Shown here one piece after another: positions 1 through 6,748 of a stretch of 12,965 nt of DNA. The stretch spans positions 1-12,965 of the forward strand of contig DALYLR010000058.1 in NCBI GenBank assembly GCA_031976175.1, written 5' to 3'. The notes beneath the pieces are model-generated. The model did no database searches, was not told the DNA's origin, and worked only from the letters and a program-made list of their open reading frames with translations. The DNA comes from DMER01 sp003451645 (GTDB lineage: Bacteria; Pseudomonadota; Alphaproteobacteria; Micropepsales; Micropepsaceae). The translations under genes were made by a program, and so were the position numbers. The number at the start of each line of letters is the position of its first letter. Position 1 is the first letter of the stretch.

Positions 1-55
1 ACGGGCCTGGATGCGCCGCGCAGGGCACGCCCTCGCGCGCCGCATCCAGGCCCGT
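1..55. repeat. Long perfect inverted repeat at the left edge
   Basis: Bases 1-15 (acgggcctggatgcg) are the exact reverse complement of 41-55. After one mismatch (16/40), 17-21 pair with 35-39. The potential hairpin of about 20 bp lies inside the open frame of the protease and may extend beyond the window. No T-tract follows, so it is not a standard intrinsic terminator. If base 1 is a contig end, a fold-back assembly artefact is possible. Confidence 0.7.
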
Positions 56-1199
56 ACGTGCTCAAGGCTCAGGCCCATCGCCCTCGCAAGGCCCCAGCGC
101 GTCCCCGGCCGTGAGTTCGCCTTTCATCCCGGAGTTTCAGGATGAGAACGGCTACCGCGCCAAGACGGGCGAGATCATCGCGTTGTTCCCAACTGAACAG
201 TCCAACCGCGTCTTTCAGGAGCAAGGTTTTGAGGTCTTGCGCCGCCTGACCTTCCCGGCGCTGGCGATCGAGGCAACGATCCTCAAGGTCCCGGCAAAAC
301 TCAACACCCGTAATGCGGTCAAGCTCTTGCGCGAGAAGGACCCGCAAACCCGGTACGACTATAATCACCTCTATGATTTCCGCCCCTCGCGCGATGTCGG
401 GATCCCCTACCGGCCGGGCATGGACATCTTTGAGCGCAAGACGCTCTCCACCCGCACCGATGTGGCGGTTGGTATCATCGATACTGGCGTCAACGTCACC
501 CATCCCGATTTGTCGGCCGCACGCGTCGAGCAAAAGCGCTTCGAGAAATTGGCAGATGGCGTATCGCTGAGCCATGGCACCGGCGTTGCCTCGATCTTGG
601 CCGATCAGCGCGACGGCCTGGTCCCCAACGCGCAGCTCTATGCCGCCAGCGTCTTTGGCCCTGCCAAGGCCGGCGATCCCGTTGGCGCTGTGGTTGAGAT
701 CTCGCAAGCGATCGACTGGATGGTCGGTAAGAGCGTCGCGGTCTTGAACATGAGCTTGGCGGGTCCGCCCAATGCGCTACTGGAGCTTGCCGTCACCAAG
801 GCGACCGCCAAAGGCCACGCCATAGTCGCTGCCGTGGGCAATATGGGCCCTGCCGCGAAACCGCTTTATCCTGCGTCTTATCCTGGCGTCGTTGGCGTCA
901 CTGCGGTCGACAAGACTGACAAGATTTATCGCCGCGCCGCCCAGGGCGCCCAAGTCGACTTCTCAGGACCTGGCGTCTCGATCAAGAGCGCGAGTGGCAC
1001 GGGCTCCGGTGAAACGGTCCATACAGGAACGTCATTTGCGGTGCCCTTTGTTGCGGCAGTGATCGCGCTTGAGGTGACGCGTCCCAATCCCTCAACGCTC
1101 AAAACGGCGATCTCCAAGTCGGAGAAAAGTGCTCAGGATTTAGGGACGCCTGGCCGGGATGATGTCTTCGGCCATGGCCGCGTGAAATTAGCGCCCTAA
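3..1199 (+). CDS. S8 family (subtilisin-like) serine protease, 5' end outside window
   Basis: This is a serine endopeptidase of the subtilase family, probably exported. Numbering from the GTG at 111, the catalytic triad is visible as Asp124 (IIDTGVNVTHPD), His155 (SHGTGVAS) and Ser308 (GTSFAVPF), with oxyanion Asn244 (AAVGN). Residues about 20-95 before the catalytic domain look like an inhibitor/propeptide region. The frame is open without a stop from base 3 to 1199. The GTG at 111 has no Shine-Dalgarno, and the upstream codons give a Pro/Ser/Ala-rich stretch resembling a linker. I therefore infer that the true start and any signal peptide lie left of the window; 111 is the fallback start. 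There are no RTX repeats, so it is not an obvious substrate of the neighbouring type I exporter. It is convergent with the RTX gene, with the terminator at 1210-1245 between them. Confidence 0.88.
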   Translation, partial: GPGCAAQGTPSRAASRPVRAQGSGPSPSQGPSASPAVSSPFIPEFQDENGYRAKTGEIIALFPTEQSNRVFQEQGFEVLRRLTFPALAIEATILKVPAKLNTRNAVKLLREKDPQTRYDYNHLYDFRPSRDVGIPYRPGMDIFERKTLSTRTDVAVGIIDTGVNVTHPDLSAARVEQKRFEKLADGVSLSHGTGVASILADQRDGLVPNAQLYAASVFGPAKAGDPVGAVVEISQAIDWMVGKSVAVLNMSLAGPPNALLELAVTKATAKGHAIVAAVGNMGPAAKPLYPASYPGVVGVTAVDKTDKIYRRAAQGAQVDFSGPGVSIKSASGTGSGETVHTGTSFAVPFVAAVIALEVTRPNPSTLKTAISKSEKSAQDLGTPGRDDVFGHGRVKLAP

Positions 1200-1209
1200 C
1201 ATCCGAGAC

Positions 1210-1245
1210 AAAAAAATGGCGCCAGAGCGGAGGGCCCCGGCGCCA
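1210..1245 (-). terminator. Intrinsic terminator of the RTX gene
   Basis: Read on the minus strand, a GC stem (1239-1245 pairing with 1217-1223, TGGCGCC/GGCGCCA) is followed at once by seven T (1216-1210). It begins about 10 nt after the RTX stop codon. On the plus strand the A-run precedes the stem, so it would not terminate the convergent protease gene efficiently. Confidence 0.88.
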
Positions 1246-1255
1246 CTCTCAGCTC

Positions 1256-2509
1256 TTAGATAACGGCGAAGTCGTCGAGCGTCAGCGTACGGACGTTCAA
1301 CGTGGCAACATGCACAGGGCCCGCTCCGCCCAAACCGTCGGCATCAAAGCGCAGGACGCCGTTGGTGGTGCTGAACAGGAATGTCGCGACGCCCGCTTGC
1401 GTCGCTGCGGCATTGGGCGCCACGACGAGTTGGTTAGACTGCAAGGACTGACCAGCCTGGAACTGCGGCCCGAAGAGCGACGCGGTCACCGCCAGATCGT
1501 CCTGGCCAATCACAAAGTCGCTAATCGTGTCGCGGTCGGCCGCATTGCGCGCCAGCACGAACAGATCGCTGTCGGCACCGCCGGTCAGCAGGTCGATCCC
1601 TGCGCCGCCATTCAGCGTGTCGTTGCCGCCTGCGCCACGCAGCACGTCATTCGCGGTCCCGCCGAACAAGGCATCATCGCCAAAGCCGCCATCGAGCGTG
1701 TCGATGCCGTCTTCGCCATAGAGCGTGTCATTGCCTTCTTCGCCATTGATGATGTCATTCTCGGTGCCGCCAAAGGCCAGATCGTCGCCGTCGCCACTGA
1801 AGATGCGGTCAGCGCCTTGCCCGCCTTCGAGACGGTCGCCGCCAGCCCGGCCGTACAGCGTGTCATTGCCGTTGCCGCCAAACACGCCGTCATCGCCATC
1901 GCCGCCATCGACAAGGTCAACGCCATCGCCGCCAAAGACTTGGTCATTGTCGCTGCCGCCATAGACCTGGTCATCTCCGAGGCCGCCAAAGACTTCGTCT
2001 TCACCGTCATCGCCATAGACGCGGTCATTGCCGTCATTGCCTTCGACAAGATCGGAGTCTGAGCCGCCATAAACTACGTCGTTGCCATTGCCACCAAAGA
2101 CGAAGTCGGCGCCGCTGCCGCCTAACAAAGTGTCAGCGCCGTCGCCACCGAACAGATCGTCATTGTCGTCGCCGCCATCAAGATAGTCATTGCCGATGCC
2201 GCCATACATGATGTCGATGCCGGCCTCGCCGAACAGGCGGTCGTCGCCATCTTCGCCCTCGAGCAGGTCGTTTCCGTCCCCGCCCCGCAACGTGTCATTG
2301 CCTGTGCCGCCAAAGAGCTCATCATTGTCTTGGCCGCCATCCAGCGTGTCGTTGCCGTCATCGCCATAAAGGACGTCGTTGCCCTCATTGCCGAACAACT
2401 GGTCGTTGCCACCGAAACCCTCAAGGATGTCATTGCCCTTCAGGCCGTCGATGATGTCCGCCAGATTTGTGCCCAGTATCCGGTCGTTGCCGTCTGTGCC
2501 AAAAATCAT
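1256..2509 (-). CDS. All-repeat RTX calcium-binding protein, type I secreted
   Basis: This 417-aa protein is almost entirely hemolysin-type nonapeptides (consensus [LV]xGGxGND). I count 35 consecutive units from residue 2 to 316 with no insertion and no N-terminal effector domain. Such repeats form a Ca2+-bound beta-roll outside the cell. Residues 317-417 follow the family pattern of an uncleaved C-terminal type I secretion region: a DTISDF segment, a beta-rich stretch, and an end in Asp-Asp-Phe-Ala-Val-Ile. The ATG at 2509 has a good Shine-Dalgarno (AGGAG, 7 nt spacing). The gene is 114 bp downstream of the adaptor gene and has its own candidate ECF promoter (2583-2607). Units 15-24 mostly start with Val and the others mostly with Leu, suggesting block duplication. 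The role is unknown: surface layer, adhesin or matrix protein are possibilities. It is very likely the cargo of the adjacent exporter. Confidence 0.93.
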   Translation of the reverse strand: MIFGTDGNDRILGTNLADIIDGLKGNDILEGFGGNDQLFGNEGNDVLYGDDGNDTLDGGQDNDELFGGTGNDTLRGGDGNDLLEGEDGDDRLFGEAGIDIMYGGIGNDYLDGGDDNDDLFGGDGADTLLGGSGADFVFGGNGNDVVYGGSDSDLVEGNDGNDRVYGDDGEDEVFGGLGDDQVYGGSDNDQVFGGDGVDLVDGGDGDDGVFGGNGNDTLYGRAGGDRLEGGQGADRIFSGDGDDLAFGGTENDIINGEEGNDTLYGEDGIDTLDGGFGDDALFGGTANDVLRGAGGNDTLNGGAGIDLLTGGADSDLFVLARNAADRDTISDFVIGQDDLAVTASLFGPQFQAGQSLQSNQLVVAPNAAATQAGVATFLFSTTNGVLRFDADGLGGAGPVHVATLNVRTLTLDDFAVI

Positions 2510-2582
2510 TCGCCATCTCCTGTTGAATCATGTGATCGCGGCCCCTGGGCCCCAGCCTGGCACCCTGCCGCCGCGTCAGAAC

Positions 2583-2607
2583 AACGCGGGCCGGCCTCAG
2601 TTATTCC
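2583..2607 (-). promoter_or_regulatory. Candidate ECF (EcfG-like) promoter of the RTX gene
   Basis: On the minus strand GGAAT (2607-2603) is followed by exactly 16 bp and CGTT (2586-2583), with 73 nt between CGTT and the RTX start codon. EcfG-type promoters are GGAAC-N16/17-CGTT, so there is one mismatch. The same element occurs at three other starts in this window. Its place after the adaptor stop would allow RTX to be expressed independently of the exporter genes. Confidence 0.55.
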
Positions 2608-2621
2608 TAAGAAAACTTGGG
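2606..2621 (-). other. Small hairpin between adaptor and RTX genes
   Basis: CCTAAG (2606-2611) and CTTGGG (2616-2621) pair with one G-U around an AAAA loop (TTTT on the transcribed strand), 2 nt after the adaptor stop codon. It could protect the upstream mRNA 3' end or weakly attenuate read-through. There is no T-tract after the stem, so it is not called a terminator. Confidence 0.3.
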
Positions 2622-2623
2622 GG

Positions 2624-3922
2624 TTAGCGTTCGCGCATCGAACGAGCGAACTGATCGCTGAGCGGTTCGACCAGATAGGACAGCACAGTGCGCTCGGCGG
2701 TTGTGATGAAGGCTTCGGCTTGGACGCCGGATTGCAGGCGCACGCCCAACTGGCGCTCGGCCGCCATGCGGTCGAGACTAATCCGTACCAGGAAGAACGC
2801 TTCGCCTGAGCGTTCATCGCGCGCCGTGTCCGCCGATACATGGACAACTTTGCCGTTGAAAGGTTCCGCGAGCCGCCGGTTACCCGCAAGCAGCTTGACA
2901 GCGGCGGCTGAGCCCAAGGCCACTTGATCAACATCGCGCGGTGCGATGCGGGCTTGGACCACCAGAGGCTGATCTTCAGGCACGATCCGCATCAGCGTCT
3001 GGCCCGGTGCAACCACGCCGCCCACCGTGTGGACGATGGACCCAAAGACGACGCCCGATTGCGGCGCCTTGACTTCAAGCTTGGCAAGCGTGTCGGCGGC
3101 CGCCAACCTGCGCTCGTCCAGTTCCGCCAATTTCACTTGGATATCGCGCAGCGCATCGACCACCTCGGTTTGATGTTCGGCCGTGCGGCGCAGGATTTCG
3201 AGTTCAACCTCATCTGAGCGCCCGCCAAGGCGTAACGTGTCGGACTCAAACTGCATGGCCTCCGCCTGCAAGCGCGTCATGTCACGCTGCAGATTGACGA
3301 GCCGGTTGGTCGTCGCCAGGCCCCTGGCATAAAGCCGCTGAATGCCACCAAGTTCCTTGGACAGAAATTGCATCTCCTGACGGCGCGCCGCCGACAGCTT
3401 CATGAGGGAGGTCCGCTCAAGCGACACTTGGGATTTGCGCTCACGCAACTGGGTGGCAAAGCCGCCGCGCGTCTGTTCGCGCGTCCTGAACAAGGCTACT
3501 TCACCATCCATGGCCTGACGCACGCCGGGCAAGTGTTTCAATGGCTGCAGATCCTCCGGCATGCGAATCTGGCGCAAGCCATCGCGCTCCGCCAGCAGAC
3601 GCGCCTCGCGGGCCTTCAGCGAAATCCATTGCGCCTGCAGAACGCTCGCTGTGGCTCTGGTTTGGGTCGCGTCGAGCCGCAAGACCACGTCGCCCGCCTC
3701 AATCCGGTCGCCGTCCCGCACCATGATGGCCGCAATCGTGCCGCCTTGGGGATGCTGGATCAGTTTCTGGTTGCCCTCGACCGCCACTTCACCGCGCGCC
3801 ACAACAGCGCCTGAGATCGGGGCGGTCGCTGCCCAAAGGCCACCCAGGCCCAATGTCAGAGCCAATCCAATGGTCACCGTGCGATTGAGCTGGCGGATCT
3901 CCTTTAGGACTTGTTCGCTCAT
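2624..3922 (-). CDS. Type I secretion periplasmic adaptor (HlyD/PrtE family)
   Basis: This 432-aa membrane fusion protein should bridge the inner-membrane ABC exporter and a TolC-type outer-membrane channel. Visible features, in order, are a short cytoplasmic N-terminus, one membrane helix (about 15-34), and a first half-lipoyl motif (about 57-88, HPQGGTIAAIMVRDGDRI). A long heptad-rich coiled-coil region (about 95-280) follows, then the second half-lipoyl motif (about 284-315, VKAPQSGVVFGSIV), a beta-barrel and a C-terminal hairpin region ending SMRER. The ATG at 3922 overlaps the exporter stop as ATGA and has Shine-Dalgarno AGGGAG at 7 nt, so the two are translationally coupled. The same frame stays open upstream inside the exporter gene, but that extension is arginine-rich shadow sequence and is rejected. 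Family assignment is firm; the cargo assignment to RTX comes from gene order. Confidence 0.95.
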   Translation of the reverse strand: MSEQVLKEIRQLNRTVTIGLALTLGLGGLWAATAPISGAVVARGEVAVEGNQKLIQHPQGGTIAAIMVRDGDRIEAGDVVLRLDATQTRATASVLQAQWISLKAREARLLAERDGLRQIRMPEDLQPLKHLPGVRQAMDGEVALFRTREQTRGGFATQLRERKSQVSLERTSLMKLSAARRQEMQFLSKELGGIQRLYARGLATTNRLVNLQRDMTRLQAEAMQFESDTLRLGGRSDEVELEILRRTAEHQTEVVDALRDIQVKLAELDERRLAAADTLAKLEVKAPQSGVVFGSIVHTVGGVVAPGQTLMRIVPEDQPLVVQARIAPRDVDQVALGSAAAVKLLAGNRRLAEPFNGKVVHVSADTARDERSGEAFFLVRISLDRMAAERQLGVRLQSGVQAEAFITTAERTVLSYLVEPLSDQFARSMRER

Positions 3923-5652
3923 GTTAGCGCTCCCTGTTTGTGGGGATGCAATGCCACCACGCCGCCGGAGCTGCGCGCGCCACGCAACTGAGCGATCACG
4001 TCTTGGCGCGGGCCGAAATGTTTCTGCTGGCCATTTTCGAGGATCAGTAATTTGTTGCAGGCGGCCAAGGCCTGCATACGGTGGGCAACGATCACTGCGA
4101 TCGCGCCGCGCTTGCGCAGGCGCTCCAGGGTTTGCGAAAGGGCCGCTTCGCCCGCTTGGTCGAGATTGGCATTGGGCTCGTCGAGAATGACGATGCTGGG
4201 CTCCCCATAGAGGGCCCGTGCGAGCCCGATCCGCTGCCGCTGCCCGCCGGAGAGGGCCGTGCCTGCAGGGCCTACCTGGCAATTATAGCCGCCCTCCAGG
4301 CGCTGGATCATGTCATGGACGCCCGCGTCTTTGGCGGCCTTCATCACGGCCTCCATATTGGGGTTTGGGTCCATCCTGGCGATGTTTTCAGCGACCGAGC
4401 CGGAGAATAGGCCCGCCTCCTGAGCAAGATAGCCAAAACCAGGGCCGCCCGCGCTGTCGCTGAAGGGGCGAACCTCCGCGCCATCCACCCGGACAGCGCC
4501 ACGCACAGGCCGCCACAGCCCCGCCAAGACCCGGGTGAGGCAGGTTTTGCCCGAGCCGCTGGGACCTGCAATCCCCAGAATATCGCCAGCCTGCAAGGTG
4601 AAGTTCAGACCATTGAGCACGGGCCGCCCATGGGGCGCCAGCACGGTCAGCGCCTCAACCGAGAGCGCTTGCCCAGGCATTTGGCCAGACGCAGGCCTTG
4701 CCGTGATCCGCAGCTGCGTGATCGCCTCCTGAAGGCGCTGATAGGCCGCGCGCGCGCCCTGGAAGGCCGACCAATGGGTGATGGCAAGCTCCGCTGGCTG
4801 CAATGCCCGTCCTGTCAGGATCGAGGCCGCGATCATCGCGCCCGCATTCATCTCATTCTGGATCACCAAGACGGCGCCCAGGCCCAGCACTGCTGATTGC
4901 AGCCCGAGCCGTGCCGCACGCGATAGCGCCGTCCACATGGCGAAGCGATCCGCGGCGGCCATGTCCGCGGGGCCTGTGGCCTCGAACCGCGGACCAAAAC
5001 TGCCTTCCATGTTGAGCGCCGCAGCCGTTTCCGCATTGCGGCGGATTTCCTCCGTCAGGCTCGCCCGGCGCGCGGCGTCTTGTGCATCGGCCATCTCATA
5101 ACGCCGCGCGGCGCGGTCTGCAGCCACGCCAATCCCCAGAAGCAGCACGGCACCGCCCAGGGCCAAAGCGCCAATCCATGGGTGCAGCAAGAAGCACGTG
5201 ATGAGGAACAACGGCGCCCAGGGAAGGTCCGCAAGGACCGTTGGGCCTTGGCCCGTCGCAAAGCGGCGCAGCACATCCAAGTCCAACACAGGGCGCGTGG
5301 CGTCCTGCGCTGGCAATCCTGCCACGGTATACCGGATCACCGCGGCATGGGCCGGGCTGCGCAGATGCCCATCGATCAACTGCCCGATGCGCGACATCAG
5401 GCACATGCGCTGGCTGTCGAGCCAGGCTTGCGCCGCGAACACGCCAACAAGGGCAAGGCTCAAAACCGCCAGCGTCTCCAAGCTCCCGCTCGCAATCACG
5501 CGGTCATAAACCTGCAGCATATAGAGAGGGCCAGCAAACATCATGAGATTGATCGCAAAGGACATGGCTACCAGGCCTGCGAGGCCTGGCCGGGCATCCT
5601 CGCGCAGTCTCGCGATTGGGTTGTGGCGTTCGCCCGTCATCGGGATGTGCAT
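3919..5652 (-). CDS. Type I secretion ABC transporter, permease-ATPase fusion (PrtD type)
   Basis: This 577-aa half-transporter should form a homodimer in the inner membrane and drive one-step export of the RTX protein. The transmembrane domain covers about residues 22-300, with hydrophobic stretches near 24-46, 61-78, 145-177 and 250-284. The ATPase domain shows Walker A GPSGSGKT (363-370), Q-loop Gln411, signature LSGGQ (467-471), Walker B IVILDEP (487-493) and H-loop His524. There is no N-terminal C39-like peptidase domain, as expected for the PrtD group exporting RTX proteins with C-terminal signals. The ATG at 5652 is preceded by AAGG at about 10 nt; an internal ATG four codons in (5640) has no ribosome site. 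It is the first gene of the operon, with a candidate ECF promoter at 5724-5748. No TolC-like gene is nearby, so a distant one must be used. Confidence 0.95.
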   Translation of the reverse strand: MHIPMTGERHNPIARLREDARPGLAGLVAMSFAINLMMFAGPLYMLQVYDRVIASGSLETLAVLSLALVGVFAAQAWLDSQRMCLMSRIGQLIDGHLRSPAHAAVIRYTVAGLPAQDATRPVLDLDVLRRFATGQGPTVLADLPWAPLFLITCFLLHPWIGALALGGAVLLLGIGVAADRAARRYEMADAQDAARRASLTEEIRRNAETAAALNMEGSFGPRFEATGPADMAAADRFAMWTALSRAARLGLQSAVLGLGAVLVIQNEMNAGAMIAASILTGRALQPAELAITHWSAFQGARAAYQRLQEAITQLRITARPASGQMPGQALSVEALTVLAPHGRPVLNGLNFTLQAGDILGIAGPSGSGKTCLTRVLAGLWRPVRGAVRVDGAEVRPFSDSAGGPGFGYLAQEAGLFSGSVAENIARMDPNPNMEAVMKAAKDAGVHDMIQRLEGGYNCQVGPAGTALSGGQRQRIGLARALYGEPSIVILDEPNANLDQAGEAALSQTLERLRKRGAIAVIVAHRMQALAACNKLLILENGQQKHFGPRQDVIAQLRGARSSGGVVALHPHKQGALT

Positions 5653-5723
5653 GTCCGGTCTGCCTTGCCTTGTTCACTGCCACAGCGCGGCCCCTTGCGA
5701 GACACGCTCTGCATCGGTCAGAC

Positions 5724-5748
5724 AACGCGGGCAAACCGGGAATATTCC
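5724..5748 (-). promoter_or_regulatory. Candidate ECF (EcfG-like) promoter of the secretion operon
   Basis: On the minus strand GGAAT (5748-5744) is followed by 16 bp and CGTT (5727-5724), leaving 71 nt between CGTT and the exporter ATG. The -35 box lies in a perfect 12-bp palindrome GGGAATATTCCC (5738-5749). It is divergent from the similar promoter at 5762-5786, with the two -35 boxes only 13 bp apart. Confidence 0.55.
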
Positions 5749-5749
5749 C
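5738..5749. promoter_or_regulatory. 12-bp perfect palindrome overlapping the -35 box
   Basis: GGGAATATTCCC is a perfect palindrome lying in the divergent promoter region between the secretion operon and the 240-aa protein gene. Because it contains the GGAAT box of the operon promoter, it could be a repressor operator or simply a consequence of that box. A protein bound here could also affect the divergent promoter. Confidence 0.35.
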
Positions 5750-5761
5750 TCACGCGATCAT

Positions 5762-5786
5762 GGAATAAGACCCGAAGTCTCCCGTT
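5762..5786 (+). promoter_or_regulatory. Candidate ECF (EcfG-like) promoter of the 240-aa protein gene
   Basis: GGAAT (5762-5766) is followed by 16 bp and CGTT (5783-5786), 50 nt before the ATG at 5837. The first eight bases, GGAATAAG, are identical to those of the promoter of the Asn/Ser repeat gene. The element resembles EcfG sites (GGAAC-N16/17-CGTT). Confidence 0.55.
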
Positions 5787-5836
5787 TTCCATGCATACAC
5801 CGCAGAGCACTCGCGCTCAGCTATGGGAGAGAGGCC

Positions 5837-6559
5837 ATGTTTCAACTCTTGCGTTCCACGCCCAAGGCCGAACCGGTCTTGCGGTTCGCCTGCGACCCCA
5901 AGGATGACGACGTGATCGCACCGCCCGTGCCCGCCAAGACCGTGCTGCCGGATTGGTTCCGCAAGCTGCCCGCTGTCGATCCACAGCATGTCTCGGTCAG
6001 CAACAATGCCCTGACCGTCAAGCGCTGCATGCCATTCCTCGACGCCATGATGACCGGGTGGATCTTGCCGCTCGGCGCCACGGTACGCCTGGAGATCAAG
6101 GACGAAGGCCGCACCGTGACCGCCGGGTGGGAGTTCGACAAGGTCATGGTCTCCAACCACAATCCGCATCAGGTGACCGGTAATCCGTTTGAGCCGCGCC
6201 CGCCTTGCAAATTCCACAATTACTGGACCGTGATCACGCCGCCCGGCTGGAGCTGTCTGTTTGTGGCGCCCTTGAACCGGCCGCATCCCTTGTTCCACTG
6301 CCTGGCGGGCGTCGTGGACACCGACACCTATCAGTCGCACATCCATTTCCCCTTTATCGCAACGGGCCCGGATGGCGTGCATGTCTTGGAGCGCGGGACA
6401 CCCTTGGTTCAGGTGATACCCTTCCGCCGCGATCAGACGAATTTGGAGACGTCCATTGGCCCCGAACTGGCCGATGAGGCGGTGGCGCGGGAGAAGATCT
6501 TACGCCAAACGCAAGCCAGCGAGGGGTGGTACCGCACCGACGCACGCGCGAAGCGCTGA
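5837..6559 (+). CDS. Conserved-looking 240-aa protein of unknown function
   Basis: I recognise the general look of a family of uncharacterised bacterial and phage proteins (possibly DUF6065-like) but cannot confirm it. There is no signal peptide and no membrane helix. Segments that look conserved are PDWFRKLP (38-45), VKRCMPFLDAMMTGWILPLG (61-80), a stretch rich in aromatic and Cys residues around 124-160 (PPGWSCLFVAPLNRP, then a GVVDTD segment), HIHFPF (168-173) and RGTPLVQVIPFRRD (186-199). These suggest a mostly beta-strand soluble fold with several His/Cys. The ATG at 5837 was chosen because GGGAGAGAGG lies just upstream; the frame is open further left only by overlapping the divergent exporter gene and its promoter. 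It is transcribed from a candidate ECF promoter like those of the secretion genes, so a link to that regulon is inferred. Its reaction or partner is unknown. Confidence 0.8.
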   Translation: MFQLLRSTPKAEPVLRFACDPKDDDVIAPPVPAKTVLPDWFRKLPAVDPQHVSVSNNALTVKRCMPFLDAMMTGWILPLGATVRLEIKDEGRTVTAGWEFDKVMVSNHNPHQVTGNPFEPRPPCKFHNYWTVITPPGWSCLFVAPLNRPHPLFHCLAGVVDTDTYQSHIHFPFIATGPDGVHVLERGTPLVQVIPFRRDQTNLETSIGPELADEAVAREKILRQTQASEGWYRTDARAKR

Positions 6560-6591
6560 ACTAAACGTGAGCGTTGGGCCATGATCGCCTA

Positions 6592-6622
6592 CACCGGATT
6601 GCCTCAAAGGGGCGGTCCGGTG
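6592..6622 (+). terminator. Weak hairpin after the 240-aa protein gene
   Basis: CACCGGA (6592-6598) pairs perfectly with TCCGGTG (6616-6622), with a further GCC/GGC inside (6601-6603/6611-6613). It starts 32 nt after the stop codon. The bases after it (gactttgcg) are not a T-tract, so termination would be weak or factor-assisted. Confidence 0.35.
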
Positions 6623-6665
6623 ACTTTGCGCGTTGTATGCTGATGATCCGCAGACATACGATCCT

Positions 6666-6692
6666 AATAGAAAAGGGGCCCCGGAGGGCCCC
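6666..6692 (-). terminator. Intrinsic terminator of the Asn/Ser repeat gene
   Basis: On the minus strand a 7-bp all-GC stem (6692-6686 with 6681-6675, GGGGCCC/GGGCCCC) with a 4-nt loop is followed by TTTTCTATT. It sits about 55 nt after the stop codon at 6749 and supports minus-strand transcription of the gene above it. Confidence 0.82.
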
Positions 6693-6748
6693 AGTGAGAG
6701 AAGGGAGACTATTTTGTCTTCTGCAGTCTTACGAACGCATTCGCCCGA

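Noticed and set aside
1310..2062. Long plus-strand open frame (250 codons, Ala/Ile/Val repeats) opposite the RTX gene, and other long frames across 1612-2433
   Set aside because: These are mirror products of the GGxGxD repeat codons. They have no ribosome site, and the real RTX frame has a Shine-Dalgarno, a promoter and a terminator.
3923..4282. 120-codon N-terminal extension of the HlyD gene inside the exporter gene
   Set aside because: The extension is Arg/Pro-rich and unlike any adaptor. The ATG at 3922 with ATGA overlap, AGGGAG and the membrane helix right after is the clear start.
5543..5836. Upstream extension of the 240-aa protein frame
   Set aside because: It overlaps the divergent exporter gene and both promoters. 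ATG 5837 has a strong ribosome site.
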